A stretch of 64,000 nt of DNA, taken from assembly GCA_964019135.1 (NCBI GenBank), contig OZ025263.1, positions 21,429,123 to 21,493,122 on the forward strand, written 5' to 3'. Numbering within the stretch: the stretch's first letter is position 1; the number at the start of each line of letters is the position of its first letter. Source of the stretch: Arenicola marina. Its lineage: Eukaryota > Annelida > Polychaeta > Arenicolidae. The position numbers and the translations under genes were made by a program. Below, one piece after another: positions 1 to 12,944 of this stretch. The notes beneath the pieces are model-generated. The model was not told where the DNA came from, made no database searches, and worked only from the letters and a program-made list of their open reading frames with translations.

Positions 1-59
1 CCGCAAATTGTCAGCACGGATGAAAATTATGGAACTTGATAATGAGACCATGAGATCGA

Positions 60-1110
60 AAGTACAATGTATCAGACCAATCTTAACATGGAGTGGGGAC
101 CATAGAATCAAACATACAATGTATCAGACCAATTTTAACATGGAGTGGGGACCATAGAATCAAACATACAATGTATTAGACCAATGTTTAACTTGGATTG
201 GGGACCATAGAATCAAACGTACAATGTATCAGACCAATGTTTAACATGGAGTGGGGACCATAGAATCAAACGTACAATGTATCAGACCAATGTTTAACAT
301 GGAGTGGGGACCATAGAATCAAACATACAATGTATTAGACCAATGTTTAACTTGGATTGGGGACCATAGAATCAAACGTACAATGTATCAGACCAATGTT
401 TAACATGGAGTGGGGACCATAGAATCAAACGTACAATGTATCAGACCAATGTTTAACATGGAGTGGGGACCATAGAATCAAACATACAATGTATTAGACC
501 AATGTTTAACTTGGATTGGGGACCATAGAATCAAACGTACAATGTATCAGACCAATGTTTAACATGGAGTGGGGACCATAGAATCAAACATACAATGTAT
601 TAGACCAATGTTTAACATGGAGTGGGGACCATAGAATCAAACATACAATGTATTAGACCAATGTTTAACTTGGATTGGGGACCATAGAATCAAACGTACA
701 ATGTATCAGACCAATGTTTAACATGGAGTGGGGACCATAGAATCAAACATACAATGTATTAGACCAATGTTTAACATGGAGTGGGGACCATAGAATCAAA
801 CGTACAATGTATCAGACCAATGTTTAACATGGAGTGGGGACCATAGAATCAAACATACAATGTATTAGACCAATGTTTAACATGGAGTGGGGACCATAGA
901 ATCAAACATACAATGTATTAGACCAATGTTTAACTTGGATTGGGGACCATAGAATCAAACGTACAATGTATCAGACCAATGTTTAACATGGAGTGGGGAC
1001 CATAGAATCAAACATACAATGTATTAGACCAATGTTTAACATGGAGTTGGGAACATGGAATCGAACATCCAATGTCTAAGACCAAGTCTTGACACGGCGT
1101 GGGGACCACG
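60..1110. repeat. 53-bp minisatellite, about 19-20 units
   Basis: Direct repeats with a period of 52 bp in the first two units and 53 bp afterwards, sharing the core GGGGACCATAGAATCAAAC. Two unit types alternate: one reads CGTACAATGTATCAG and the other CATACAATGTATTAG with TTGGATTGG in place of ATGGAGTGG. Their arrangement (for example B-A-A-B-A-A-B) shows that groups of units were copied together. The last unit (about 1040-1110) and the first (before 70) have diverged, as expected at array edges. The array starts at or before the window edge. No coding frame. Confidence 0.97.
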
Positions 1111-2700
1111 TGGTTACCCATGCTGCCACACTACGATTCGGGGCTGTGCGTAGCACGCAGTTGGACCCATCAGAAATGGGGGTAAATTGTCTGGTGGAGG
1201 CGGAGGAACCAGGCAAGCGGGGGACACGCCCCTCATCGATCCCCGTGTAATGGCGGCGCGTTCGGAATCACTGGATCACTCTTGGTAATTGGCACAAGGA
1301 ACCAGGTCTTGGTAGGCTAGGCACTGATTGGATGGCCCCGACGGTCTCCGAGAGGGGTGAGACAGAGCAAGAGGAAGAGGCCGGGGGAGGGTCGCCGAGG
1401 GCTAGGAGGGGTGAGGGCGCGGGGGGGGGGGGCTGTGGGGTACCACGTGGCTCCGAGAGCCGAGCGAGTACGAGAGGAAAACATTGGTCACCTAATGACC
1501 TTCCAGTCGACGGGGGAAGGTCAAGGTCGGTGTATTAATAAGAGATTTTTCTGATATGGGGAGTGACGTAGTTGACTGTATTGATCAAGGGTGACGAATG
1601 GCAGGCAAGTCAAGGTAGCAATAAAAATACCCTCAATAACTGTGTGGTGTCTCCACACAGGTTATCACCAGTCATGCAGATTCAATAAATACAACAGTTT
1701 ACTCGTCAAAGAAAGTATATTTGAATAGTTCGACTTGACGGTTTTGGCTCCAGTAGGGGCCTGGAAAGGGTAAAAGGCGACACGCGACCGGCATATTTAA
1801 CAAATTAACGTTCGAAATTGATCCCCAAATTCTGACACTGAGAATCTGAAAAACCGACATCGACTCAAATAGTAGCATTTTCGAAAAACCGACACTGAAC
1901 TTACTAATGGGCAGAAAGCGACACGGAACGTCGTGAAAAATCGACATTCGACACCGAGAATTTAGTAAAATCGACACTGGACACTGTACCCCATCCCCAC
2001 CCCCCCCCCCCCCCCGCACCCCCGCCGATTTAGACCCCTTCAAGTGCCTGACATGAATATCAAGATGCCAATGGCTATATTAACTCACTTTTAATGTGAG
2101 ACCCTTTCATCTCTTTTGGGTCCTTTCTGCTGATAAGATAAATGATGTATTTATGTATACTTCCATACAAGCCCCGTTCTGCCACTGGTGTTGAGGTGGC
2201 ATGATGTCGGCTGCATTGTACCTGTAGCCACTGGCCAGACATGGTGTGTTGTGACCCTAGGGGATGTACCGAATGAACCCCACTCCCTTGGCAACGTGAT
2301 ACGGTAATCATAGTAATACTGGTGCAAACTGGACGCCCAATTTCCCTAGTTATGAAGAGAATTGAACGGAGATTATGGATCGAGGAACCGCCTTCAACCG
2401 GTCCTGTAACTCGGCTATTCTTGGAAACAATGCCTGACGGGGAGGAGGGTCCCGCCCCTCCACCCCCCCCCCACCTCTAGCGTGCATGCTCGGTGCGTCA
2501 CCCTGACCTTGTAAGGGTTTTTTTAGACTCTGACCCCGTCACGACATACTTCCGTGACAAAGCCCCATCCAAACTAGCTCCACCCCCTCCCATTTCCTTG
2601 GTACCCCTCCCCCTATCTTCTATCCCACCCACCCTCGGTTCGCTAACGCTCCACCCCTCTGAACTCACCCCTACTCCCGTTCCCCCAACGGAGCCTAGGT
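1111..2700. other. Unique noncoding stretch with one degenerate repeat
   Basis: No convincing gene. At about 1800-1990 there is a degenerate repetition built on AAAACCGACACTGAA-like words; for example, two versions of an ACACTGAGAATCT segment lie about 120 bp apart. A C homopolymer of about 17 bases follows near 2001. The short open frames here have no domain and are interrupted by low complexity. Confidence 0.5.
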
Positions 2701-2713
2701 GGCTTTCTCAGCT

Positions 2714-2715
2714 CT

Positions 2716-2794
<79 letters not shown>
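2714..2794. repeat. CTCACC hexanucleotide repeat
   Basis: About 13 copies of CTCACC with one interruption (CTTCACC) inside a pyrimidine-rich tract. It is followed at 2870-2910 by two copies of a CATTACCCTTACCC-like 14-mer. It resembles a telomere variant (TGAGGG on the other strand) but is short and internal. Confidence 0.9.
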
Positions 2795-3084
2795 TGCCCC
2801 ATCCTCCCTAGTAGATACCCCCACACTCACCAACCCCCTCCCCTTACCGCAGTAGATACTCATCCCTTTACTCTCACCCCATTACCCTTACCCCATTACC
2901 CTTACCCCTCCGAAGCAGAAATCCCCTCGCACACCCACTCTCCACCCGCACACCCAAACTGCAGTAGATACCCCCACCGTGACCACCACCCCCAGAGTCT
3001 ACCCCCCCCCCCACCTTTCCGCGGTGGATATCCCCACCGTGACCATCAGCGCCTACCTCCCCCCCCCGCCCTCCTCCCCCGTAG

Positions 3085-3272
3085 CTGATACCTCCACCTT
3101 GACCACCCCGACGCCCACCCCTCCCGCCGCCCTCCGCCCTCCTCTCCCGTTGCTGATACCCCCCTCCTTGACCACCCCCGACGCCCACCCCTCCCGCCGC
3201 CCTCCGCCCTCCTCTCCCGTTGCTGATACCCCCCTCCTTGACCACCACCGACGCCCACCCCTCCCGCCTCAC
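3085..3272. repeat. 70-bp tandem repeat, about 2.7 units
   Basis: The word GACGCCCACCCCTCCCGCC recurs at exactly 70-bp spacing (near 3110, 3180 and 3250), together with GTTGCTGATACCCCCCTCC. The surroundings (2500-3580) are C-rich low-complexity DNA with no supported gene. Confidence 0.88.
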
Positions 3273-3890
3273 CACCGTCGCCGTCTACCCCGGGCGGCGC
3301 CCTGACCGCCGCATATTGGGGTTGCACCCCGCACCGGAAGGGCCTGACCCAGGGGGATGCGGACAGGTTGCTCAGTCGCCCGCACCCCTCCTACCCCGGG
3401 CCTGGGCGGGGGAGATAACCGTAAAGCGGCCAGCGTCCCCCGGGACCGCCGCGCCTGTCATAGCCCATTGGGTTGGTCAGCACCCCGCAGATCGTGGGTT
3501 TATCGCCCACTGAATGGACCCAGCCCCCACCCCCTGCCCCGCCCCTCGCCCCCCCCCCCCCCCACCCTTTGATGCATTTCCGCCGATCGAGTCCAGATGG
3601 CTTGATCACGACTCCGCGGTCACCGAGCATGAAATGTGTCTTAATGCCAGTCGGCATAAGGGTTCATCCCAGGCTGCGAGGGTAGGGGGGGGGGAGGGGT
3701 TGAGGCCGAGGGGTGTGGGGTGGGGGGGGGGAGGTGAGGCGTATGAAAGGAGGGCTCTACAAGGGAATGGATAGCTCGATGGGGCGGGGGGGGGGGGGCG
3801 AGACGACGAGGAGGGGTGCTATGCAAGGCGGTCTCTACCGTTAAATGGAGGGGGGCTGGGGTATAACGGGTGGGGAGATAGGGTACGAAA

Positions 3891-4076
3891 GGAGGGCTCC
3901 ACGGGGAATACAAGGGGTATGAGAGTGGGGGAGAGTGCGGTATGAAAGGTGGGCTCTACCAGGGGTGGGCGATATTAAAGGATGGCTCCACGGGGAATAC
4001 AAGGGGTATGAGAGTGGGGGAGAGTGCGGTATGAAAGGCGGGCTCTACCAGGGGTGGGCGATATTAAAGGAGGGCT
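3891..4076. repeat. 89-bp tandem duplication
   Basis: Two adjacent copies begin with CACGGGGAATACAAGGGG, 89 bp apart (about 3900 and 3989), and end with GGGCGATATTAAAGGA. The second copy runs straight into unique DNA. G-rich tracts flank both sides. Confidence 0.9.
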
Positions 4077-4583
4077 CCGCCAATGTAAACGCAGGGATCC
4101 AGTGCCCTGAGCCCCACTCCCCACCATCTTCATTACGCAGCGCCATATTCCTCTGTCCATCTTTCCCATCTACGTTAGACCCCCGCTGCCCCCTCCACCC
4201 CCCCCCTCCCCATTCACCCCCACCCACCCCTTCTCTGACTGCACTCCTCCCTATCGGTGTCGCTCCCACTATTGACATTTCGATCTTATCGCCCAAAACC
4301 AGGCTATTGAACCGCTGGTGCAGGCAGGTCCTCTCCTTGCCCCCCGCCCACCCCCCCTACCCTTACCGACACCGCTCCCTCTCCCGCCCTCACCCAGCTT
4401 CCTTCCCGGACCTCCCACCACCCCTCCCTACACGAGAAGTCAGAGATCCAGTAACGTGAATTCACAGGACACACGGAGAGAAAATATCATTCATTTTACT
4501 TTTCTTTCAATTTCAAGTATTACTCTTACCATGTACCACTCAGGTCACAAAGTACAACACAAGTGTGTCATACCGCCAAAAAG
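4077..4583. other. C-rich unique spacer, no gene seen
   Basis: Pyrimidine-rich DNA with several C runs, turning AT-richer after 4480 just before the 42-bp array. Nothing recognisable. Confidence 0.4.
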
Positions 4584-7500
4584 ACTGTTTGATGTTACAT
4601 GAATCACCACTTAGACCCCATGTCAACTGTTTGATGTTACATGGATCCTCACTTAGACCCCATGTCAACTGTTTGATGTTACATGGATCCCCACTTAGAC
4701 CCCATGTCAACTGTTTGATGTTACATGGATCCCCACTTAGACCCCATGTCAACTGTTTGATGTTACATAGATCACTACTTAGACCCCATGTCAACTGTTT
4801 GATGTTACATGGATCACTACTTAGACCCCATGTCAACTGTTTGATGTTACATGGATCACCATTTAGACCCTAAGTCAACTGTTTGATGTTACATGGATCC
4901 CCACTTAGACCCCATGTCAACTGTTTGATGTTACACAGATCACTACTTAGGCCCCATGTCAACTGTTTGATGTTACATGGATCCCCACTTAGACCCCATG
5001 TCAACTGTTTGATGTTACACCGATCACTACTTAGACCCATGTCAACTGTTTGATGTTACATGGATCACTACTTAGACCCCATGTCAACTGTTTGATGTTA
5101 CATGGATCCCCACTTAGACCCCATGTCAACTGTTTGATGTTACATGGATCCCCATTTAGACCCCATGTCAACTGTTTGATGTTACATGGATCCTCACTTA
5201 GACCCCATGTCAACTGTTTGATGTTACATGGATCCCCACTTAGACTCCATGTCAACTGTTTGATGTTACACAGATCACTACTTAGACCCCATGTCAACTG
5301 TTTGATGTTACATGGATCCCCATTTAGACCCCATGTCAACTGTTTGATGTTACATGGATCCCCACTTAGACCCCATGTCAACTGTTTGATGTTACACAGA
5401 TCACTACTTAGACCCCATGTCAACTGTTTGATGTTACATGGATCCTCACTTAGACCCCATGTCAACTGTTTGATGTTACATGGATCCCCACTTAGACTCC
5501 ATGTCAACTGTTTGATGTTACACAGATCACTACTTAGACCCCATGTCAACTGTTTGATGTTACATGGATCCCCACTTAGACCCCATGTCAACTGTTTGAT
5601 GTTACACAGATCACTACTTAGACCCATGTCAACTGTTTGATGTTACATGGATCCTCACTTAGACCCCATGTCAACTGTTTGCTGTTACATGGATCCCCAC
5701 TTAGACCCCATGTCAACTGTTTGATGTTACACAGATCACTACTTAGACCCCATGTCAACTGTTTGATGTTACATGGATCTCCACTTAGACCCCATGTCAA
5801 CTGTTTGATGTTACATGGATCCCCACTTAGACCCCATGTCAACTGTTTGATGTTACATGGATCCCCACTTAGACCCCATGTCAACTGTTTGATGTTACAT
5901 GGATCCCCATTTAGACCCCATGTCAACTGTTTGATGTTACATGGATCCTCACTTAGACCCCATGTCAACTGTTTGATGTTACATGGATCCCCACTTAGAC
6001 CCCATGTCAACTGTTTGATGTTACATGGATCCCCACTTAGACCCCATGTCAACTGTTTGATGTTACATGGATCCCCACTTAGACCCCATGTCAACTGTTT
6101 GATGTTACATGGATCCTCACTTAGACCCCATGTCAACTGTTTGATGTTACACAGATCACTACTTAGACCCCATGTCAACTGTTTGATGTTACATGGATCA
6201 CTACTTAGACCCCATGTCAACTGTTTGATGTTACATAGATCACTACTTAGACCCATGTCAACTGTTTGATGTTACATGGATCCCTATTTAGACCCCATGT
6301 CAACTGTTTGATGTTACATGGATCCCCATTTAGACCCCATGTCAACTGTTTGATGTTACATGGATCCCCACTTAGACTCCATGTCAACTGTTTGATGTTA
6401 CATGGATCCCCATTTAGACCGCATGTCAACTGTTTGATGTTACATGGATCCCCATTTAGACCACATGTCAACTGTTTGATGTTACATGGATCACCATTTA
6501 GACCCTAAGTCAACTGTTTGATGTTACATGGATCCCACTTAGACCCCATGTCAACTGTTTGATGTTACATGGATCCCCACTTAGACCCATGTCAACTGTT
6601 TGATGTTACATGGATCACTACTTAGACCCATGTCAACTGTTTGATGTTACATGGATCCCCACTTAGACCCCATGTCAACTGTTTGATGTTACATGGATCC
6701 CCACTTAGACCCCATGTCAACTGTTTGATGTTACATGGATCCTCACTTAGACCCCATGTCAACTGTTTGATGTTACATGGATCCCCACTTAGACCCTAAG
6801 TCAACTGTTTGATGTTACATGGATCCCACTTAGACCCCATGTCAACTGTTTGATGTTACATGGATCCCACTTAGACCCCATGTCAACTGTTTGATGTTAC
6901 ATGGATCCCCATTTAGACCACATGTCAACTGTTTGATGTTACATGGATCACCATTTAGACCCTAAGTCAACTGTTTGATGTTACATGGATCCCACTTAGA
7001 CCCCATGTCAACTGTTTGATGTTACATGGATCCCCACTTAGACCCATGTCAACTGTTTGATGTTACATGGATCACTACTTAGACCCATGTCAACTGTTTG
7101 ATGTTACATGGATCCCCACTTAGACCCCATGTCAACTGTTTGATGTTACATGGATCCCCACTTAGACCCCATGTCAACTGTTTGATGTTACATGGATCCT
7201 CACTTAGACCCCATGTCAACTGTTTGATGTTACATGGATCCCAACTTAGACCCTAAGTCAACTGTTTGATGTTACATGGATCCCACTTAGACCCCATGTC
7301 AACTGTTTGATGTTACATGGATCCCACTTAGACCCCATGTCAACTGTTTGATGTTACACGGATCACTACTTAGACCCCATGTCAACTGTTTGATGTTACA
7401 TGGATCCCCATTTAGACCCCATGTCAACTGTTTGATGTTACATGGATCCCCATTTAGACCCCATGTCAACTGTTTGATGTTACATGGATCCTCACTTAGA

Positions 7501-8212
7501 CCCCATGTCAACTGTTTGATGTTACACAGATAACTACTTAGACCCCATGTCAACTGTTTGATGTTACATGGATCCCCACTTAGAACCATGTCAACTGTTT
7601 GATGTTACATGGATCACTACTTAGACCCATGTCAACTGTTTGATGTTACATGGATCCCCACTTAGACCCCATGTCAACTGTTTGATGTTACATGGATCCC
7701 CACTTAGACCCCATGTCAACTGTTTGATGTTACATGGATCCCCACTTAGACCCCATGTCAACTGTTTGATGTTACATGGATCACTACTTAGACCCATGTC
7801 AACTGTTTGATGTTACATGGATCCTCACTTAGACCCCATGTCAACTGTTTGATGTTACATGGATCCCCACTTAGACCCCATGTCAATTGTTTGATGTTAC
7901 ACAGATCACTACTTAGACCCCATGTCAACTGTTTGATGTTACATGGATCACTACTTAGACCCCATGTCAACTGTTTGATGTTACATGGATCACTACTTAG
8001 ACCCCATGTCAACTGTTTGATGTTACACCGATCACTACTTAGACCCATGTCAACTGTTTGATGTTACATGGATCCTCACTTAGACCCCATGTCAACTGTT
8101 TGATGTTACATGGATCCCCACTTAGACCCCATGTCAACTGTTTGATGTTACATGGATCCCCATTTAGACCCTATGTCAACTGTTTGATGTTACATAGATC
8201 ACCGCTTAGACC
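4584..8212. repeat. 42-bp minisatellite, about 86 units
   Basis: Unit core CTGTTTGATGTTACATGGAT, followed by a variable six-base stretch (CCCCAC, CACTAC, CCTCAC, CCCCAT) and TTAGACCCCATGTCAA. Most units are 42 bp; several have lost one C (TTAGACCCATG) or one C of the CCCC block and are 41 bp. Because 42 is a multiple of three, frames stay open on both strands between the 41-bp units and are cut where those occur. A block of 11 units (about 457 bp) beginning with the rare unit TCACCATTTAGACCCTAAG is repeated (6491 and 6948). Noncoding. Confidence 0.98.
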
Positions 8213-9967
8213 CTTATCTTATCAGACCTTCTCTGGCGATATTAAAATTCCGTAATATTTAATTTACAGAATAGATAACATTTCATCCGACGTGGACCCA
8301 GTATAACTTATTATAACGCGATGATACGGGCGGGTATGCAATGCCTTTTCAATGCGTTGCCACTGGGCAGGCCTAACAGAAATAACGGTTAAACAATTTT
8401 AAATCTAATGAAACTTAGGCTGTGATTCCAATAAAATTATAGGAAAGTTCCAAACGATTTTTTTTCTGTGAATAACAATGCCATAAAACCCATTGACAAA
8501 AGCAACGTTGAAACCGGGTAGCTGAATCAATGCAGACGCAGCCATGGCAAACGCCACTCTGCCAGCAGAGGGAGCTCGTTACTCGCACTTTGCCAGCAGA
8601 GGGAGCTCGTTCCTCACATCACCTCTGCCCCACGTAACCGCTAACCTTACGATTGACCTCAACGGAGCTGCGGCCACGAACGGTTTGAGAGCTGTTTAGG
8701 TTGAATTTTGCATTTTCGAGGCGGCATTTGAAAAATATAGACATTTCTTTGCCGTGCGAATCACAATGGAAGAGCCTAGCAAACTTATCGTTCAAAATAA
8801 CACGGGGTCAAAGTTGAAAGCTCTTCACGCCATTTACCTCGATCGAACTCGAAAACATAGTTCGAAAGCAACAATCAAAAATCAAAATCGAATAAATTCG
8901 TCCCGTACGGTACCATTAGCACTGTAAATGCAGTAAACAGTGGCATATTTATTACTGTTGATGATAGATGTCGCCAGGGGTATCTGGAGCGGTCTATTGA
9001 TTGTCTCTCACAAATATTTTGTGTAAACAATATTTTTTATTTACTATTGGAAAGCGGTACAACTTACTATGTTAATGCGTCTAGTGGTCACAGTCTACTG
9101 TCACAAGTATCCTGATACAGTCACATGTACTGCCACACTGAAGAGGTATCAGTTATGAACACGAATAGATAGCGTCCTGTGCCAAATTGTTAATGGTGGC
9201 TAAACAAAGGCGACAGTCGCTGATAGAAGGAGATATCGTTTGAATAATGCCAGTTGACGTCATGGACTTTAACACCCCCTCAGTAACCCATCGTACACTT
9301 TAACACTGACCATATGTGACGTGGCGGGGGGAGGGGCGCGGAGCGGTGGGGGGGTGTTGACGTTAGGGGTATATGGCGGTTGGTGGATCCCGAGGGTGGG
9401 AGGTTGGCGGGGTGGATCACCAAATGGGGGTCATTGTCAAGGATACGCATTGTACCGAATGGCCGCCGTGACAATTGGACACTGAGGGTCGCAATGGGAC
9501 TGATGGACATTGGGGGTGTAAGCGACCCTAGTGGACCGCTGGGGCGGGAGAGAGCGGATGAGGGGGGGGGGGGGTGGGGGGCAGAAAAGGGGTGGGTGTC
9601 GAGGAGAAGGAGGAGGAGGGGGAGGAGGGTGAGGGGAGCAGGCCTTTCCCGGTCATATATAATTCCCGGTTGGTGCCGGTGAAAGGACTGTGGGAGGGAC
9701 AGCTGTAGGGGCATATTGCAAATAAAAAGGTAATGAAAGCGTAGTGGCGTAAGCCGGTGATTGTAATGGAGGTCTGTGGCTGGAGTCTGGCCACACAAGT
9801 CCATTACCGGGATGGGCTCAGGTAGGAGAGCTGTGCAGACACCATAAAGTTAGAGCATCTCGTCCAAGGTCGTTTCCCGTCGAGTCCCATCCCACTGGGC
9901 GCCCTTGACGACCGCTCGACCCCCCTCCCCTCCCCATTCGCCAGGCACCCCTCCTGCCCACCCCCCT
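8213..9967. other. Unique intergenic DNA
   Basis: Mostly single-copy, AT-richer up to about 9280, then G-rich with long G runs (9540-9630). It contains the CTCF-like pair at 8562/8593. No open frame here resembles a known protein; the longest is a low-complexity antisense frame over the G-rich part. Confidence 0.5.
8554..8616 (+). promoter_or_regulatory. Two CTCF-like motifs in a 31-bp duplication
   Basis: CCAGCAGAGGGAGC occurs at 8562-8575 and again at 8593-8606, inside a 31-bp direct duplication. It matches the general animal CTCF core CCASYAGRKGGCRS at 13 of 14 positions, with A where C is expected at position 12. Motif identity is read from the sequence; binding is inferred. Confidence 0.4.
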
Positions 9968-11096
9968 CAGGCACCCATCCAGTGTATCCCCATAGGGCAC
10001 CCATCCAGTGTATTCCCATAGGGCACCCATTCAGTGTATCCCCATAGGTATCCCATCCAGTGTATCCCCATAGGGCACCCATCCAATGTATCTCCATAGG
10101 GCACCCATCCAATGTATCCCCATAGGGCACCCATCCAGTGTATCCCCATAGGGCACCCATCCAGTGTCTCCCCATAGGGCACCCATCCAGTGTATCTCCA
10201 TAGGGCACCCATCCAGTGTATCCCCATAGGGCACCCATCCAGTGTATCCCCATAGGGCACCCATCCAGTGTATCCCCATAGGGCACCCATCCAGTGTATC
10301 TCCATAGGGCACCCATCCAGTGTATCCCCATAAGGCACCCATCCAGTGTATCTCCATAGGGCACCCATCCAGTGTATCCCCATAGGGCACCCATCCAGTG
10401 TATCCCCATAGGGCACCCATCTAGTGTATCCCCATAAGGCACCCATCCAGTGTATCCCCATAGGGCACCCATTCAGTGTATCCCCATAGGGCACCCATCC
10501 AGTGTATCCCCATAGGGCACCCATCTAGTGTATCCCCATAAGGCACCCATCCAGTGTATCTCCATAGGGCACCCATCCAGTGTATCTCCATAGGGCACCC
10601 ATCCAGTGTATCCCCATAGGGCACCCATCCAGTGTATCCCCATAGGGCACCCATCCAGTGTATCTCCATAGGGCACCCATCCAGTGTATCCCCATAGGGC
10701 ACCCATCCAGTGTATCTCCATAGGGCACCCATCCAGTGTATCCCCATAGAGCACCCATCCAGTGTATCCCTATAGAGCATCCATCCAGTGTATCCCCATA
10801 GGGTACCCATCCAGTGTATCCCCATACTGCACCCATCCAGTGTCTCCCCATAGGGCACCCATCCAGTGTATCCCCATAGAGCACCCATCCAGTGTATCCC
10901 CATAGGGCACCCATCCAGTGCATCCCTATTGGGCACCCATCCAGTGTCTCCCCATAGGGCACCCATACACTGTATCTCCATAGGGCACCCATCCAGTGTA
11001 TCCCCATAGGGAACCCATCCAGTGTCTCCCCATAGGGCACCCATACACTTTATCTCCATAGGGCACCCATCCAGTGTATCCCCATAGGGGACCCCT
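9968..11096. repeat. 26-bp minisatellite, about 43 units
   Basis: Unit core CACCCATCCAGTGTATCCCC followed by ATAGGG. Variants include TATCTCC, GTCTCCCC, ATAAGG and CATACACT. Pairs of variants recur at 104 bp (CTAGTG near 10421 and 10525), showing four-unit group copying. The unit has no stop in any minus-strand phase, so all three minus frames stay open with a 26-residue peptide period; this reflects unit composition and does not indicate a gene. Confidence 0.97.
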
Positions 11097-11154
11097 CGCG
11101 TAAAACCCACTGGGGCATCCTTCGGAAAAAAAACTAGGTATCCGTTAGTCTACC

Positions 11155-11290
11155 CCTGTAGTCCACCCCTTTAGTCCACCCCTTTAGTCCACCCCTTTAG
11201 TCCACCCCTTTAGTCCACCCCTTTTATCCACCCCTTTAGTCCACCCCTTTAGTCCACCCATTTAGTTCACTCCTTTAGTTCACCCCTCTA
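11155..11290. repeat. 13-bp tandem repeat, about 10 units
   Basis: Repeats of CCACCCCTTTAGT with a few substitutions (TTTTATC, ATTTAGT). It ends before 11291. Immediately downstream of the 26-bp array but unrelated in sequence. Confidence 0.93.
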
Positions 11291-11404
11291 GGCCGGTCAG
11301 ATGGCCAGTCCACATCGCCAGTACACCCTTAGTCCCTCTTAAGCGGTTGATGGTAACTAACGTTAAACACATTTATATATTTATCACTTGTAGCCCTCAA
11401 CATC

Positions 11405-11479
11405 TATATAAGAGATACAATGTCAGTAAGTAACATCGTACTGCGATTAATGGTGCTACCATTAATTGCGTTCGCAGTA
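11405..11479 (+). other. TATA-like box followed by an inverted-repeat hairpin
   Basis: TATATAAG lies at 11405-11412. From 11439 to 11479 there is a hairpin: TACTGCGATTAATGGT, a 3-base loop, then ACCATTAAT and CGCAGTA separated by a 6-base bulge. A further ATACAAT/ATTGTAT pair (about 11415 and 11480) could extend the stem. The TATA-to-stem distance of about 27-34 bp would place a start site near the hairpin, but transcription is inference. Confidence 0.4.
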
Positions 11480-11546
11480 TTGTATTGTGTTCTTAGACAA
11501 TATTACAAGTCCAAGTGGATTAGCAACCATTACATCCGGGGATTAT

Positions 11547-11924
11547 CTACCCGGCGCCCTCTATTAATTAACTACCCGGCGCCCTCTATTAATTAACTAC
11601 CCGGCGCCCTCTATTAATTAACTACCCGGTGCCCTCTATTAATTTACTACCCGGCGCCCTCTATTAATTAACTACCCGGCGCCATCTATTAATTAACTAC
11701 CCGGCGCCCTCTATTAATTAACTACCCGGCGCCATCTATTAATTTACTACCCGGCGCCCTCTATTAATTAACTACCCGGCGCCCTCTATTAATTTAATAC
11801 CCGGCGCCCTCTATTAATTTAATACCCGGCGCCCTCTATTAATTTAATACCCGGCGCCCTCTATTAATTAACTACCCGGCGCCTTCTATTAATTAACTAC
11901 CCGGCGCCATCTATTAATTAACTA
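11547..11924. repeat. 25-bp minisatellite, 15 units
   Basis: Unit is CTACCCGGCGCCCTC then TATTAATTAA. Variants are GGTGCCC, GCCATC, GCCTTC and AATTTAATAC. Units combine a GC-rich palindrome (GGCGCC) with an AT-rich palindrome (TTAATTAA). Sharp boundaries, no coding frame. Confidence 0.97.
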
Positions 11925-12944
11925 ATATGGCATCCACAATGGGGAAAAAAATGTGCATCAACTGTAATGGAAAATTAAATATAAACTATGTGTCCTACGT
12001 AACAGAATTGCGTATGTCGTCGACTGATTGATTGCACGATTTTAGGCCCCTGACAAGGATTTAGACTAACGAGAATATGCGATCCTTGCACTAATCATGG
12101 CACAATATGGGACATAATTGGATACGGAGATGATTTTGGATAGGGCAAAGCAGCCTTAAGCAGGCCTCATAATGCTCAGCATGGCGCTGAGTGTGGGTTG
12201 ATTGCCATTGTATCCCTATAGCGTTGACCATTGGTCACGTCAACAAGTAATTCCTTGTCATTGTCACGTCAGACTCGGAGATTAGTTCTGGGACTCTCCG
12301 CAGTGGCGTGGCTGCAGCGGGTGATAGCTCCAGGGATGTAAACAAGAGGTAATTATCTCATTAGCGGATTACCCCCCCCCCCCCACACCTTTATCCTCCC
12401 TCCCCATTCCATCGTCAAGGCTGGCAAGGAAAATACATGTATCAGCAATTGTCCCGGGCAAGTCAGAAACCATTTCCATCACGCCCATCATTCGGTATTC
12501 GCTCGTTAGTAGTAACTACGCTTGCTTATCGGAATGGCTTGGCGTTGCAAGGAGACTAGGAGTAATTAGTTATGGCAAAACACAGAAAAATCAGGAATAA
12601 CATTGTTCTCGAAATGGCCTCGCAGCCATACTTGCATTAATTACTAGATAATGTCGCAATCAGGCAGACCTCATTCTTCCCCTGTGAGGTCATGTTTTGC
12701 TACCCACATGCCATTATCTAGCTCCGGCGTTCGATACGTCACAATCCCGCTGCACGTTTAGTTCTACCTAACCGGATATGAAGTTGCGTGGGAAGGAAGC
12801 TCGGGCGCTGGCCGAGTCAGAAAGTGACTTACGGACTTAGTGAACCCGCGATTCTTCTGCTATGGTGATGGGGTGGGGGGGGGACCGGGAGACAGCACGC
12901 GCGTAGTCAAGGCAATCGGAAAGGGTCGGAGAGTGTTTAGCACG
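11925..12944. other. Unique noncoding DNA
   Basis: Single-copy sequence of mixed composition with one C run near 12374. No gene, no repeat structure noticed. Confidence 0.45.

Noticed and set aside
2714-2794. Telomere repeat
   Set aside because: CTCACC units are short, internal and not the animal TTAGGG or insect TTAGG type.
4584-8212. CRISPR array
   Set aside because: Repeats are contiguous with no unique spacers, and the DNA is eukaryotic. The same applies to the other arrays.
4565-8255. Repeat proteins (MLHGSPLRPHVNC) on plus and (LSGDPCNIKQLTWG) on minus
   Set aside because: Phases of the 42-bp minisatellite. Frames break wherever a 41-bp unit occurs.
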